Assembly (NCBI GenBank): GCA_963842515.1
Contig: CAWJGO010000004.1
Coordinates: 62,001 to 126,000, forward strand
Direction: 5' to 3'
DNA from: CADEED01 sp963842515
GTDB lineage: Bacteria > Pseudomonadota > Gammaproteobacteria > Steroidobacterales > Steroidobacteraceae
DNA: 64,000 bases
Notes under the pieces: generated by a model
Database searches by the model: none
What the model was told of the DNA's origin: nothing
What the model saw: the letters and a program-made list of their open reading frames with translations, nothing else
Part shown: positions 16,553 to 26,185 of the stretch, one piece after another
Layout: each line of letters starts with the position of its first letter
Numbering within the stretch: position 1 is the first letter of the stretch
Position numbers and translations under genes: made by a program

Positions 16553-18062
16553 ATGTTACACAGCAACGAACAAGGCGGCGTGTGCACAGTGAAGAACGCG
16601 CAATTCTCGAGACCGTCCTCGCTTCGCGATCGCGCCACGCGCGTCGTCTGCGTAGTGCTGTTGACGATGTTGAGCCCGCAGGCGCGGGCGGAGACCCTGG
16701 CGCAAATCCAGGAGCTCGTCGACGGCGGTCGTTTCAATTCCGCAGAGGTGCAGATCACCAAGGCGTTGGCGCAACCATCGCTCTCCTCCGAGGAACGGCA
16801 AGCGCTGACTTTCGAGCGCGAGCGCATGCGGAGAATCCTGCTCGACTTCTCCTTGAGCGCCGAGGACGCGCAGTTGCGCCTCAAGCGGCACATTCCGGAT
16901 CTCACGCCCGCTGAATTCGCCGCCTGGGATGCGGCCGGGCTCCTCGAGCGCCAGGTCATCGACGGACGCACGCTTTATTTCAAGCGCGCACCGGCCAACC
17001 TCTTCCGCCTGAGCGACGCCGCCGTGAAGCGCCGCAACAGTACGACGCCGGCGTTCTCGGATGGCCCCATGGAGATGGCCAACGCACATCATCGCGAGGT
17101 GCGCGACCAGGCGCGCGCGACGGGCAAGCACGCCGCGGCGCCGCGCCAAGTGCGGGTGACGTATTCCCTGAACGTGAACCCGGATGCAGTCCCGACCGGC
17201 GAGACGGTGCGGGCCTGGTTGCCATTTCCCCGCGCGCTTCCCGGTCAGCAAGAAAATGTGCGCCTCATCCAGAGCACACCGGCGGCACATACCATCGCGC
17301 CGGAGTCGACTCTGCAGCGCACGGTCTATCTAGAGCAACCTGCGGCAGCGGGCAAGCCGACTTCGTTTTCGATCACCTACGAGCTGACGGTGTTCGGTCA
17401 ATACCATTCGATCGATCCCGCAAAAATTGGACCGACGCCGCGAACGCCTGCGCTCGCGCAGCATCTCGCGGAACGCGCACCGCACATCGTGTTCACGCCC
17501 GCCATCCGCAAGCTCTCGCGCGAGGTCGTCGGCACAGAGGCAAATCCGTACCGGATTGCGCAGAAGCTTTTCGCCGCGGTCGATCGTATTCCCTGGGCCG
17601 GTGCGCGCGAATACTCCACTATCTCCAACATCAGTGAGTACACGCTGCATGCCGGCCATGGGGACTGTGGTCAGCAGACGCTGTTGTTGATGACTCTGCT
17701 GCGGCTGAACGGCATACCGACGCGTTGGCAGTCGGGGTGGCTCTACTCGGAAGGCGACTACGACAACATGCACGACTGGGCCCAGCTGTATCTGGCGCCA
17801 TATGGTTGGGTGCCGATGGATGTGACGTTTCGGGCGCCTCAAGTCCGGCGATCCGCAGATCGATGAGTTCTATCTAGGCGGACTCGATGCCTATCGCATC
17901 GCGTTCAATGACGATTTCAGCCAGCCGTTCGTGCCGGCAAAACAGCACTACCGTTCCGATACCGTGGATTCACAACGCGGCGAAGTCGAATGGCGCGGTG
18001 GCAATCTCTATTTCGATCAGTGGGACTACAAGTTCGAAGCGCACCTGCTCACCGCTCGATAA
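16553..18062 (+). pseudogene. Transglutaminase-like periplasmic protein, interrupted by a 1-nt frameshift
   Basis: The first part (16553-17866) encodes 437 residues: a Sec signal ending SPQARA, a helical region, and a transglutaminase-like cysteine protease core with nucleophile C in HGDCGQQTLLLMTLLRLN, His in NMHDWAQLYL and Asp in VPMDVTF. The frame then shifts. Reading CGC at 17835 in frame 3 restores RLKSGDPQIDEFYLGGLDAY and a natural end VEWRGGNLYFDQWDY..., stopping at the TAA at 18060-18062. One extra base in the CGGG at 17831-17834 explains it. The catalytic triad precedes the break, so a product ending at 17866 would lose about 75 C-terminal residues and gain a short wrong tail. It could be a sequencing error. 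It heads the rightward operon. Confidence 0.8.
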
Positions 18063-18099
18063 GCGACCGGCTGAGCGTTCTGGTTCAAGGGGAGACAGT

Positions 18100-21057
18100 A
18101 TGTACAAGCGATTCATCAGAGCCTGCATTCCAGCCCTCGTCATCCTGGCGTCGCAGATAGCGAATGCGGCCAGTGGTGACGGTTCGCTCGTCGGGCAAAT
18201 CAACGCCGAGGACAGGAGTGCCGTGAGTGGCGCCGAAATCACGGCGCGCAATCCGGCCACCGGCTTCAGCCGTAAGGTGAAGACCGACGCGGATGGGTCT
18301 TACCGCTTCCCCTTCCTGCCCGTGGGCACCTACACGATCGAAGCATCGAAGGACGGCAAGAGTCTCGGCTCGCTCGCGGACGTGACGGTCAATCTCGGCG
18401 TCGCGACCACGGCGGACATGGACTTGAGCGGCACGAGTCTCGAAGTCGTGACCGTGGTGGGATCGCGTATCGTCAACGCCGTGGACGTCACGTCCACCGA
18501 GAGTGCGACAAATGTCACACGCGATGAGCTCGATCGAATCCCGGTGGAGCGTGACTTGCTGTCCGTGGCAATGCTCGCGCCAGGCATCGTCAAGGGACAC
18601 GACTTCGGTGGAGGGGCGGGCGTCTCCTTCGGCGGCTCCTCCGTCGCCGAGAACACCATCTACATCAACGGCCTCAATGTCACGGATTTCTACAGCCGCA
18701 TCGGCTTCTCCTCCGTGCCCTACTCCTTCTACAAGGAGTTCCAGGTCAAGACCGGCGGATACTCGGTGGAATTCGGCCGCACCACCGGCGGCGTGATCAA
18801 TGCCGTGACGCGCTCGGGCACCAACGATTTCGAGTTCGGCGGCGAAGCCACCTGGGAGCCGGATTTCCTGCAGGCCAAGAAAACCAATCGTCCGGGAATT
18901 CTTGGCGAGTACGACGAGTACAACCGTACCAACTACAGCGTCTACGCCGGCGGACCCATCGTCCAGGACAAGCTGTTCTTCTTCGCGTTGTACGAGTTCC
19001 GCGACTACAACCCCGTCAACACCGACAACTCCGGCATCCGCTTCGATGACGCGCAGGAGGACGATGACTTCTGGGGTGTGAAACTCGACTGGCAGATCAA
19101 CGACCGCAACCTGGTCGAGCTGCTCGCCTTCTCGGACGGCAACCAGACCATCACGGACAGCTATTCGTTCGATATTTCGAGCGGCGAACGCGGCGACTTC
19201 GAGAACCGGCGCTTCGAGGAGGCGGGCGGCGACAACTGGGCCCTCACGTACACGGCCTATATCACCGACTCGCTGTCCGCCAAAGCCCTGTACGGCGAGA
19301 ACGAGCGGACCTTCTCACGGCTCAGCCAGAACGACATCGACTGCAACAGGATCCGCGACCTGCGTGGCGCCTCGGCGATCGACGTCGGCTGCACCTCGAG
19401 CGCCAACATCATCTCGCGCGACGACGCGCGCGAAGCGGCGCGTCTCGACTTCGAGTGGTCGCTGGGCTCGCATCAAGTGCGATTCGGCCTGGACCGGGAG
19501 TCCAATGTTTCGGCTCACAACCAGTTCTACCCCGGTGAAGATCGATTGTTGTACGAAGTGCGGCGCGTCACCGTGCCAACGCTCGAGAACGGCGCGCCCC
19601 GCCCCGCCGGCGTGACGGACTTCGTCCGCACTCGCCAGAACGAGGTGGCCGGAAACTTCGAGACGCTGAATACCGCCTATTACCTCGAGGACAACTGGTC
19701 GGCGACCGAGACGCTCGTGCTCAACGCCGGCGTGCGCGTCGAGGCTTTCGACAACCGCAACTCCGAGGGCGAGAGCTACATCAAGCTGGACAACATGATC
19801 GCGCCCCGCTTCGGTTTTTCCTGGGACATGAAGGGCGATGGCCGCACGAAGTTGTTCGGCAACGTGGGACGCTACTTCCTGCCGGTCGCGAACGTCATCA
19901 ACATCAAGCAGGCGGGCGGCTTCCTCGACGCGCGCAACTGGTACGTCTTCAATGGCTTTGAGACCTTCGAGTACAACGGCATCACACGCCAGCGCCCGAT
20001 TCTCGGCGCGCAGGTGGGCGGCACGGACACCTCACAAGGCGATGGCTCCGTGGGCGACTTGCGCAGCGAGGTGGATGCCGACATGGATCCGGTGTACCAG
20101 GACGAGATCATCCTGGGCTTCCAGACCATGATCAATGAACAGTGGTCGTGGGGCGTGCGCGGCACCTATCGCGAGCTGACCAATGCCATCGACGACATGG
20201 CCATCACCTCCACGGGAATTTTCTGCGGTGGAGAGCCGGTGTCGAACGGCTACGTCATGGCGAATCCTGGCAGGACGGCGACCATCTTTTCCGACACGGA
20301 TTGCGATGGTGAAAACGATGCGTTCGTGGACGTGAACACCTCGCAAGGTGGCTGGGCGATGTACGATTCCGACGGCAACTACCTCGGCGATCAGCCGTAC
20401 GAGAAGCCGCGCCGTACGTACAAGGCGCTGGAATTCGCGGTGGACCGGGCCTGGGATAGCAAATGGTCGTTGAACGCCACCTATACGCTGGCCTTCAACG
20501 AAGGAAACGCCGAAGGTCCAGTGAACACCGACACGGATTTCGGCGACACCGGCCGCACCGAGAACTTCGATGATCCGTGGGTGAATTATGGCGGCCAAGG
20601 CTACCTGCCGAACGATCGCCGGCACCAGCTCAAGATCCGGGGCGCCTACGGCTTCAACGAAAATTGGCGCGCCGGTCTGACACTGAACGCGCAGTCGGGC
20701 CGACCGATCAGCGCCTTCGGCACCGCGAACCCCTTCGACGCGGAGTCGTACCACAGCTTCTTCATCTGCACGGCCAACTGCGATTCAGAGGACGATGCGG
20801 TGTACGAGCTGCTGGGCCGGGGCTCGCAGGGACGCACTCCCTGGACTTTTGATGTGGGCGCGAACGTCTCGTGGCTGCACAACTTCGGTCCGGCGGATGT
20901 GGTCGTGAAACTGGCGGTCTACAATCTGCTGAATCAGGAGCGCGTGCTCGAAGTGGATGAGTCGTTCAACCCAACGGATCCGGACAACACCTTCGGTCAG
21001 GGCACTACATTCTTTGCCCCGCGTTACGGACAACTGACGGTGCAGGTGAAGTTCTGA
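18100..21057 (+). CDS. TonB-dependent receptor with N-terminal carboxypeptidase-regulatory-like domain
   Basis: A 985-residue outer-membrane receptor. The ATG at 18100 is preceded by AAGGGGAGA and starts a Sec signal ending SQIANA; the open frame further upstream is only the frameshifted tail of the previous gene read out of phase. Residues 30-105 form a CarboxypepD_reg-like beta-sandwich (GSLVGQINAEDRSAVSGAEI), followed by a TonB-box-like LEVVTVVGSRIV, the plug and a large beta-barrel ending in an aromatic residue (QLTVQVKF). Oar-like receptors of this architecture import oligomers or peptides. Lying between a transglutaminase-like gene and a dipeptidase fusion, it probably imports peptide fragments, by inference. 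Confidence 0.92.
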   Translation: MYKRFIRACIPALVILASQIANAASGDGSLVGQINAEDRSAVSGAEITARNPATGFSRKVKTDADGSYRFPFLPVGTYTIEASKDGKSLGSLADVTVNLGVATTADMDLSGTSLEVVTVVGSRIVNAVDVTSTESATNVTRDELDRIPVERDLLSVAMLAPGIVKGHDFGGGAGVSFGGSSVAENTIYINGLNVTDFYSRIGFSSVPYSFYKEFQVKTGGYSVEFGRTTGGVINAVTRSGTNDFEFGGEATWEPDFLQAKKTNRPGILGEYDEYNRTNYSVYAGGPIVQDKLFFFALYEFRDYNPVNTDNSGIRFDDAQEDDDFWGVKLDWQINDRNLVELLAFSDGNQTITDSYSFDISSGERGDFENRRFEEAGGDNWALTYTAYITDSLSAKALYGENERTFSRLSQNDIDCNRIRDLRGASAIDVGCTSSANIISRDDAREAARLDFEWSLGSHQVRFGLDRESNVSAHNQFYPGEDRLLYEVRRVTVPTLENGAPRPAGVTDFVRTRQNEVAGNFETLNTAYYLEDNWSATETLVLNAGVRVEAFDNRNSEGESYIKLDNMIAPRFGFSWDMKGDGRTKLFGNVGRYFLPVANVINIKQAGGFLDARNWYVFNGFETFEYNGITRQRPILGAQVGGTDTSQGDGSVGDLRSEVDADMDPVYQDEIILGFQTMINEQWSWGVRGTYRELTNAIDDMAITSTGIFCGGEPVSNGYVMANPGRTATIFSDTDCDGENDAFVDVNTSQGGWAMYDSDGNYLGDQPYEKPRRTYKALEFAVDRAWDSKWSLNATYTLAFNEGNAEGPVNTDTDFGDTGRTENFDDPWVNYGGQGYLPNDRRHQLKIRGAYGFNENWRAGLTLNAQSGRPISAFGTANPFDAESYHSFFICTANCDSEDDAVYELLGRGSQGRTPWTFDVGANVSWLHNFGPADVVVKLAVYNLLNQERVLEVDESFNPTDPDNTFGQGTTFFAPRYGQLTVQVKF

Positions 21058-21083
21058 AGTTAGTCCACTGCGCAGTCGCCGCC

Positions 21084-24000
21084 GTGCTCGCGCTGAGCAC
21101 GGCGGCGTGCGCCGTCCGGCGGGTGGCGGATCCACTCACTCTCGACACGCACGTCGATATTCCGCGCACTTACATGCGCGAGGCACGCTTCGACGTCGGC
21201 ACGGACACCGAACTTAGGGTCGATCTCGGCAAGATGAAGCGCGGCGGCCTCGATGCCGCGTTTTTCGTGATCTTCGTCGAGCAGGGACCGCGCACTCCCG
21301 AAGGGTATAACGCGGCGTTCGCGGCAGCCGAGCGCAAGGTATCGGCGATCGAGGAGATGGTACGCAAGTACCCGGATCGCATTCGTCTCGCCACCTCGCC
21401 CAAGGACGTTGTCGACAATCGCGCGGCCGGGCGTCTGTCGGCGATGATGGGCATCGAGAACGGGTTCGTCATTGGCAAAGACCTGGCGCGGCTCGATGCC
21501 CTGTACGCGCGCGGCGTGCGCTACATCGGCCTCACGCATACCGGTCACAATGACATCTGCACCAGCTCAGGAATTCTGAAGGAGCTCGGCGATACGCCGG
21601 CTCCGGAGAATGACGGCTTGAGCCCCTTCGGTGAGACCGTCGTCGGCCGCGCCAACGCGCTGGGCATGATGGTGGATGTTTCGCACTCCTCCGATGCTTG
21701 CGTTCGCGACGTGCTGCGCGCGTCGGCGGCGCCGATCATCGCCTCGCACTCGTCCGCACGCGCGCTCACGAATCACGCGCGAAACTTAAGCGATGACCTG
21801 ATGCGTTCGATCGCCGCGAAAGGCGGCGTAGTGCACATGGTCGCCTATTCCGGATTCCTGAAGCTCGATCCCGCGCGCGATGATGCCGTGGAGGCCTTGG
21901 AAAAAGAGGTTGCGCGCCAGGCCGGCGATGCCGAGTTCGACAGCGCAAAGCACGAATATCTTCCCGCCCACGTCCGGGGACTCGCGCGCATCGACGAGCA
22001 ATATCCGCTGGCGACGCTCGACGACTACCTCGATCACGTCCAGCACGCCGTGAACGTGGCCGGTATCGACCACGTCGGGCTCGCCTCCGACTTCGATGGC
22101 GGCGGCGCGCTCCGGGGCTGGAATGATGCGAGTGAGACGCGCAACGTCACCGCGGGTCTGCGCCGGCGCGGCTTCACGGAGTCGCAGATCGGGCAACTGT
22201 GGAGCGGTAACCTGTTGCGAGTGTGGCGTGAGGTCGAGCTGATCGCTCGAACGTCGAGGGTCACCAGAAAAGAGACCTTCGATGCGATCTTCGAGGCCGT
22301 GTTGAGCGAGTACCGACTGCCTGGCCTGGCGCTGGGCGTCGTCGAAGACGGCACAGTGACTTACACGCGCACCGCCGGCGAGCTCGTCTCCGGCGGCGGA
22401 CAGCCGATCGATTCCGACACGCTGTTCAAGATTGCCTCGAACACCAAGGCGATGACCACCGGCCTGCTCGCGCGCCTGGTGGATGCCGGCAAACTCAAAT
22501 GGGACGATCCCGTCGTCAACCACCTGCCGCAGTTCAAGATGAGCGATCCGTGGATCACGCGGGAGATGCGCGTGCGCGATCTGCTCATTCACAACAGTGG
22601 GCTTCGCGAAGGCGCCGGCGACCTCATGCTGTGGCCCGAGCCTAACTTGTTCACGCGCGCGGACATCATTGCGGGACTGTCGCACCTGAAGCCGGTGCGC
22701 AGCTTTCGTTCGCACTATGACTACGACAACCTGCTCTACATCATTGCGGGGGAAGTTGCCGCCGCGGCAGGCGGCGCCTCGTACGAGGAACTGGTCCGTC
22801 GGGAAGTATTCGGAGCCGCCGGCCTCACGCGTTGTCAGGTCGGCGAGTGGAATCGCGAAACGGTTGGCAACGTCGCGCAGCCTCACATGTGGGAAGGGGA
22901 CCGCAACCTCGCCTATCGGCGTGACCCGGAGGTGGTCCCCGCGATTGCGTCGGCCGCCGCAGGCGGAATCCGCTGCAGCCTGAACGACATGCTCACGTGG
23001 ATGCGCATGTGGCTCGACCCGGAGCTCCGGCCGTCCGGTCAGGATCGTCCGTGGCTCAGTCGCGCGCAGCACGAAGCACTGTGGGCCAGTCACACGCCGA
23101 TGCCGATGTCCGAGCGGCAGAAGCGCTGGAACAATGGCAATTTCTCCGCCTATGGCTACGGCTGGAGGTTGTCGGACGTCGACGGTGTGCTGCGCGTGTC
23201 GCATACCGGAACTCTGGGGGGCATGTATTCGGCGCTGAATCTGTTGCCCGAAAAACGCGCCGGTTTCGTGTTCATGATCAATGGCGAGGGTTCGCGGGCG
23301 CGCACGGTACTGAACGAAGCGCTGGTGAAGCAGTTCACGGCGCCCGGCCGCGCTGCGTCGGCCGCCTGGTACATCGAGCAGCTGAAAATCGCCGCACAGA
23401 CTTCCGCGGCGGGCGCCGGCCCCGCGCACTTCAAGCTTCCGATGCGAAAGCTCGCGTCGCCCTCTTCGCTGACGGCATGGCTTGGTCGTTACCGCGATCC
23501 CTGGTTTGGAGAGATCTCCGTTTGTGAACGTGAGGGCCATGTGCGATTCAACTCGGTGAAGTCGCCCCTGATGGCTGGCGATGTGATGCGAGTCGGGCAG
23601 CGCCTGTTGGTCGACTGGGACGATACCGTCGATGAGGAACCGTGGCTCACCTTCAAGGCCGGAAAACCAAACACTCTGACGCTCGCCAAGGTCGACCCCG
23701 AAGGCGACTTCAGCTCGGACTACGAGGATTTGTTCTTCACGCGCGTCGGCGCGTGCGCGGCCGCACCCAAGGCGGTGCCGCTGAGCGACGCGGACGCCGC
23801 CCTGAGAGTCGATGCTCTGTTGAGCAGCTATGCAGGAGCCGGGCCGGGTGCATCCGTGCTCGTCATCCGCAATGGCAAACCTGTCATCCGGGCCTCATAC
23901 GGCCTCGCCGACCTCGAACAACGCACACCCGCCTCGCCCGTTACTAACTACCGCCTCGCCTCGGTGACCAAACAATTCACCGCCGCCGCGATCCTGCTGC

Positions 24001-24785
24001 TCGTCGAAGCCGGCAATCTGCAACTCGACGATCCCGTGCGGAAGTGGCTGCCGACGCTTCCAGAGGCGACGCAGAGTGTGACGATCCGGCAACTGCTCGC
24101 GCACACTGGCGGCCTGATCGACTACGAGGACTTCGTTCCCGAAGACGGCCCACAGGTGCACGACGCGGATGTTCCCGGCCTGCTCGAGAATCAGAACCGA
24201 ACATATTTCCAGCCCGGCTCCAGCTACCGTTACAGCAACACCGGCTATGCGCTGCTGGCCCTGATCGTCGAAAAGGCTTCCGGTCAACGATTCGCTGCGT
24301 TCCTGCGCGACCGGATTTTCGTTCCTCTCGGCATGCACGAAACCGTCGCATTCGAGAACGGGGTTTCAACTGTTTCGGCTCGCGCCTACGGCTACAGCGC
24401 AAACAACGGTTCCTGGGTGCGCACCGACCAGAGCAGCACCAGCGCCGTGCTCGGCGATGGCGGTATATATTCATCCATCGACGATCTCGCGAAGTGGGAC
24501 GCGGCGCTGTACGACGATCGTTTACTGAACGTGAAATCCCGCGAGCTGGCCTTCACCGCGGCCACGCATACCGACAACCCGAGCATTGACTACGCTTTCG
24601 GCTGGCGCATCAGTGGGGAAACGCTGTGGCATTCGGGCGAGACAACGGGCTTCCGAAACGTGATCATCCGGTATCCGGAGCGGAAACTGACTGTCATCGT
24701 GCTCACCAATCGCAACGACCCTGAGCCCTATTCCACCGCGCTGGCGATCGCGCGCCTGTTCCTGCCAGGAGCCGGCCGCCCATGA
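21084..24785 (+). CDS. M19 membrane-dipeptidase fused to two S12 serine-hydrolase (beta-lactamase-fold) domains
   Basis: One continuous 1233-codon frame. Residues 15-390 are a renal-dipeptidase-like M19 metallopeptidase with zinc ligands in DTHVDIP, MGIENG, MVDVSHSS and IIASHSS, and the substrate-side DFDGGG. Residues 395-840 form a first beta-lactamase/PBP-like domain (SNTK near 452, YDN, HTG) plus a DUF3471-like C-terminal sandwich. Residues 905-1230 form a second one (SVTK near 959, YSN, HSG). All three active sites look intact. GTG at 21084 is called, but in-frame sequence from a CTG at 21054 adds KLVHCAVAA and yields a better lipoprotein signal ending STAAC. The product is probably an envelope peptidase for D-amino-acid peptides. 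The stop overlaps the DUF819 start. Confidence 0.85.
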   Translation: MLALSTAACAVRRVADPLTLDTHVDIPRTYMREARFDVGTDTELRVDLGKMKRGGLDAAFFVIFVEQGPRTPEGYNAAFAAAERKVSAIEEMVRKYPDRIRLATSPKDVVDNRAAGRLSAMMGIENGFVIGKDLARLDALYARGVRYIGLTHTGHNDICTSSGILKELGDTPAPENDGLSPFGETVVGRANALGMMVDVSHSSDACVRDVLRASAAPIIASHSSARALTNHARNLSDDLMRSIAAKGGVVHMVAYSGFLKLDPARDDAVEALEKEVARQAGDAEFDSAKHEYLPAHVRGLARIDEQYPLATLDDYLDHVQHAVNVAGIDHVGLASDFDGGGALRGWNDASETRNVTAGLRRRGFTESQIGQLWSGNLLRVWREVELIARTSRVTRKETFDAIFEAVLSEYRLPGLALGVVEDGTVTYTRTAGELVSGGGQPIDSDTLFKIASNTKAMTTGLLARLVDAGKLKWDDPVVNHLPQFKMSDPWITREMRVRDLLIHNSGLREGAGDLMLWPEPNLFTRADIIAGLSHLKPVRSFRSHYDYDNLLYIIAGEVAAAAGGASYEELVRREVFGAAGLTRCQVGEWNRETVGNVAQPHMWEGDRNLAYRRDPEVVPAIASAAAGGIRCSLNDMLTWMRMWLDPELRPSGQDRPWLSRAQHEALWASHTPMPMSERQKRWNNGNFSAYGYGWRLSDVDGVLRVSHTGTLGGMYSALNLLPEKRAGFVFMINGEGSRARTVLNEALVKQFTAPGRAASAAWYIEQLKIAAQTSAAGAGPAHFKLPMRKLASPSSLTAWLGRYRDPWFGEISVCEREGHVRFNSVKSPLMAGDVMRVGQRLLVDWDDTVDEEPWLTFKAGKPNTLTLAKVDPEGDFSSDYEDLFFTRVGACAAAPKAVPLSDADAALRVDALLSSYAGAGPGASVLVIRNGKPVIRASYGLADLEQRTPASPVTNYRLASVTKQFTAAAILLLVEAGNLQLDDPVRKWLPTLPEATQSVTIRQLLAHTGGLIDYEDFVPEDGPQVHDADVPGLLENQNRTYFQPGSSYRYSNTGYALLALIVEKASGQRFAAFLRDRIFVPLGMHETVAFENGVSTVSARAYGYSANNGSWVRTDQSSTSAVLGDGGIYSSIDDLAKWDAALYDDRLLNVKSRELAFTAATHTDNPSIDYAFGWRISGETLWHSGETTGFRNVIIRYPERKLTVIVLTNRNDPEPYSTALAIARLFLPGAGRP

Positions 24786-25999
24786 TTCACAACGACGCCG
24801 TCATTCTCGGGCTGCTGGCGGCGACCCTGGGTGCCATCTTCTGGACCACGCGCTCCACGCAACCGTTCTGGCAACGCTTCTATCGTTATGTTCCGGCGCT
24901 GGTGCTCTGCTATTTCTTGCCGGCGCTCTACAACTCGTTCGGCTTGATCGACGGCGAACAATCCAAGCTCTACTTCATCGCCTCCAGATATCTGCTGCCT
25001 GCGACCCTCGTTCTGCTGACGCTCGCCATCGATCTGCCCGCAACGCTACGTCTGGGCCCGAAAGCCCTCGTCATGTTCTTCGCCGGCACCTTGAGCGTGG
25101 TGCTCGGAGGTCCCATTGCTCTCCTGATCTGGAAAGCCATCGCCCCCGCGGCTATCGACGGCGAGCTGTGGCGCGGCATGACCGCCATCGCCGGCAGCTG
25201 GATCGGCGGCGGCGCCAACCAGGCTGCGATGAAAGAGGTGTTTCAGATCGAGCCGAACATCTTCGGCGTGATGGTCGCGGTCGATGTGCTGTTCGCCTCC
25301 CTGTGGATGGCCGTGCTGCTGTGGATGGCCGCGAATCGCGAGCGTCTCGATCGCAGGCTGAACGCCGATACCACAGCGATCACCGCTCTCGGCCAACGCA
25401 TGGAGCGACTGCGCCTCGAGAACGAACGCGTACCGGCGCTCGCGGACCTCATGATCATGCTCGGACTCGCCTTCGGAGCGACCGGCCTCTCACATGCGCT
25501 GGCCGCACCACTCGCGGGCGCATTCGCCGGCGTCGAGTGGGCCGAGCGCCTGTCGCTCGCGAGCGAATTCTTCTGGATCGTCGTGCTCGCGACGACGTTC
25601 GGCCTGCTGCTCTCCTTCACTCGCGCGCGTCAACTCGAAGGTGCCGGCGCCTCCAGGTTGGGTTCGGCCTTCCTTTACGTGCTCATCGCAACGGTGGGCA
25701 TGCAAATGAACATCGGTGCCGTGTTCACGAGCCCTGTGCTGTTCGGTATCGGATTCACATGGATCGCGTTTCATGCCGTCGTAATGCTGGTCGTGGCGCG
25801 CCTCATCAAGGCGCCGACGTTCTTCCTTGCTGTCGGCAGCCAGGCAAACATCGGCGGCGCCGCGAGCGCGCCGGTGGTCGCCGCCGCGTTTCATCCATCG
25901 CTTGCCCCGGTCGGGGTGCTTCTTGCCGTGCTTGGCTATGCCCTGGGCACCTACGGCGCCTGGCTCACCGGGCAGCTCATGCGGCTCATGAGTCAGTAG
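24782..25999 (+). CDS. DUF819 family membrane protein
   Basis: A 405-residue polytopic protein of the DUF819 (YjcL-like) family, with about ten helices. The conserved GSWIGGGANQAAMKEVF motif near residue 140 and a related GSQANIGGAASAPVVAAAFH near residue 355 make an inverted-repeat pair, as in secondary carriers. Its ATG overlaps the stop of the dipeptidase fusion (ATGA), so it is co-translated with it. No substrate is established for the family. In this operon a carrier for muropeptide-derived dipeptides or amino acids is a reasonable inference. Confidence 0.88.
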   Translation: MIHNDAVILGLLAATLGAIFWTTRSTQPFWQRFYRYVPALVLCYFLPALYNSFGLIDGEQSKLYFIASRYLLPATLVLLTLAIDLPATLRLGPKALVMFFAGTLSVVLGGPIALLIWKAIAPAAIDGELWRGMTAIAGSWIGGGANQAAMKEVFQIEPNIFGVMVAVDVLFASLWMAVLLWMAANRERLDRRLNADTTAITALGQRMERLRLENERVPALADLMIMLGLAFGATGLSHALAAPLAGAFAGVEWAERLSLASEFFWIVVLATTFGLLLSFTRARQLEGAGASRLGSAFLYVLIATVGMQMNIGAVFTSPVLFGIGFTWIAFHAVVMLVVARLIKAPTFFLAVGSQANIGGAASAPVVAAAFHPSLAPVGVLLAVLGYALGTYGAWLTGQLMRLMSQ

Positions 26000-26030
26000 C
26001 GATCCTGTAGGAGCCTTCCGGCATATACTT

Positions 26031-26049
26031 GCGGCGGTCAATGCGCCGC
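26031..26049 (+). terminator. Possible stem-loop after the DUF819 gene
   Basis: GCGGCG (26031-26036) pairs with CGCCGC (26044-26049) around a 7-nt loop, 31 nt after the DUF819 stop. It is followed by TTCTGG rather than a U-run, so it is at best a weak terminator. Its position separates the muropeptide operon from the SLC13 gene. Confidence 0.3.
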
Positions 26050-26185
26050 TTCTGGATAACGAGCGCCGTCTTCCGACACCGCGCTACTAGCTGTTTGGCG
26101 AGTAGTGCTCGAAACTCCCAGCGCACATGAACCAACCGGCCACCGAGCAGTTGTTAGTCGCCCAACGCACCCTGACTACCACTCG

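Noticed and set aside
17887..18099. N-terminal extension of the TonB receptor
   Set aside because: This stretch codes for the transglutaminase tail in a different frame; the ATG at 18100 has a good RBS and signal peptide.
21786..23540. 584-codon open frame antisense to the dipeptidase fusion
   Set aside because: Shadow of a high-GC gene: His/Arg/Gln-rich, no domain, and fully covered by a strongly supported gene on the other strand.
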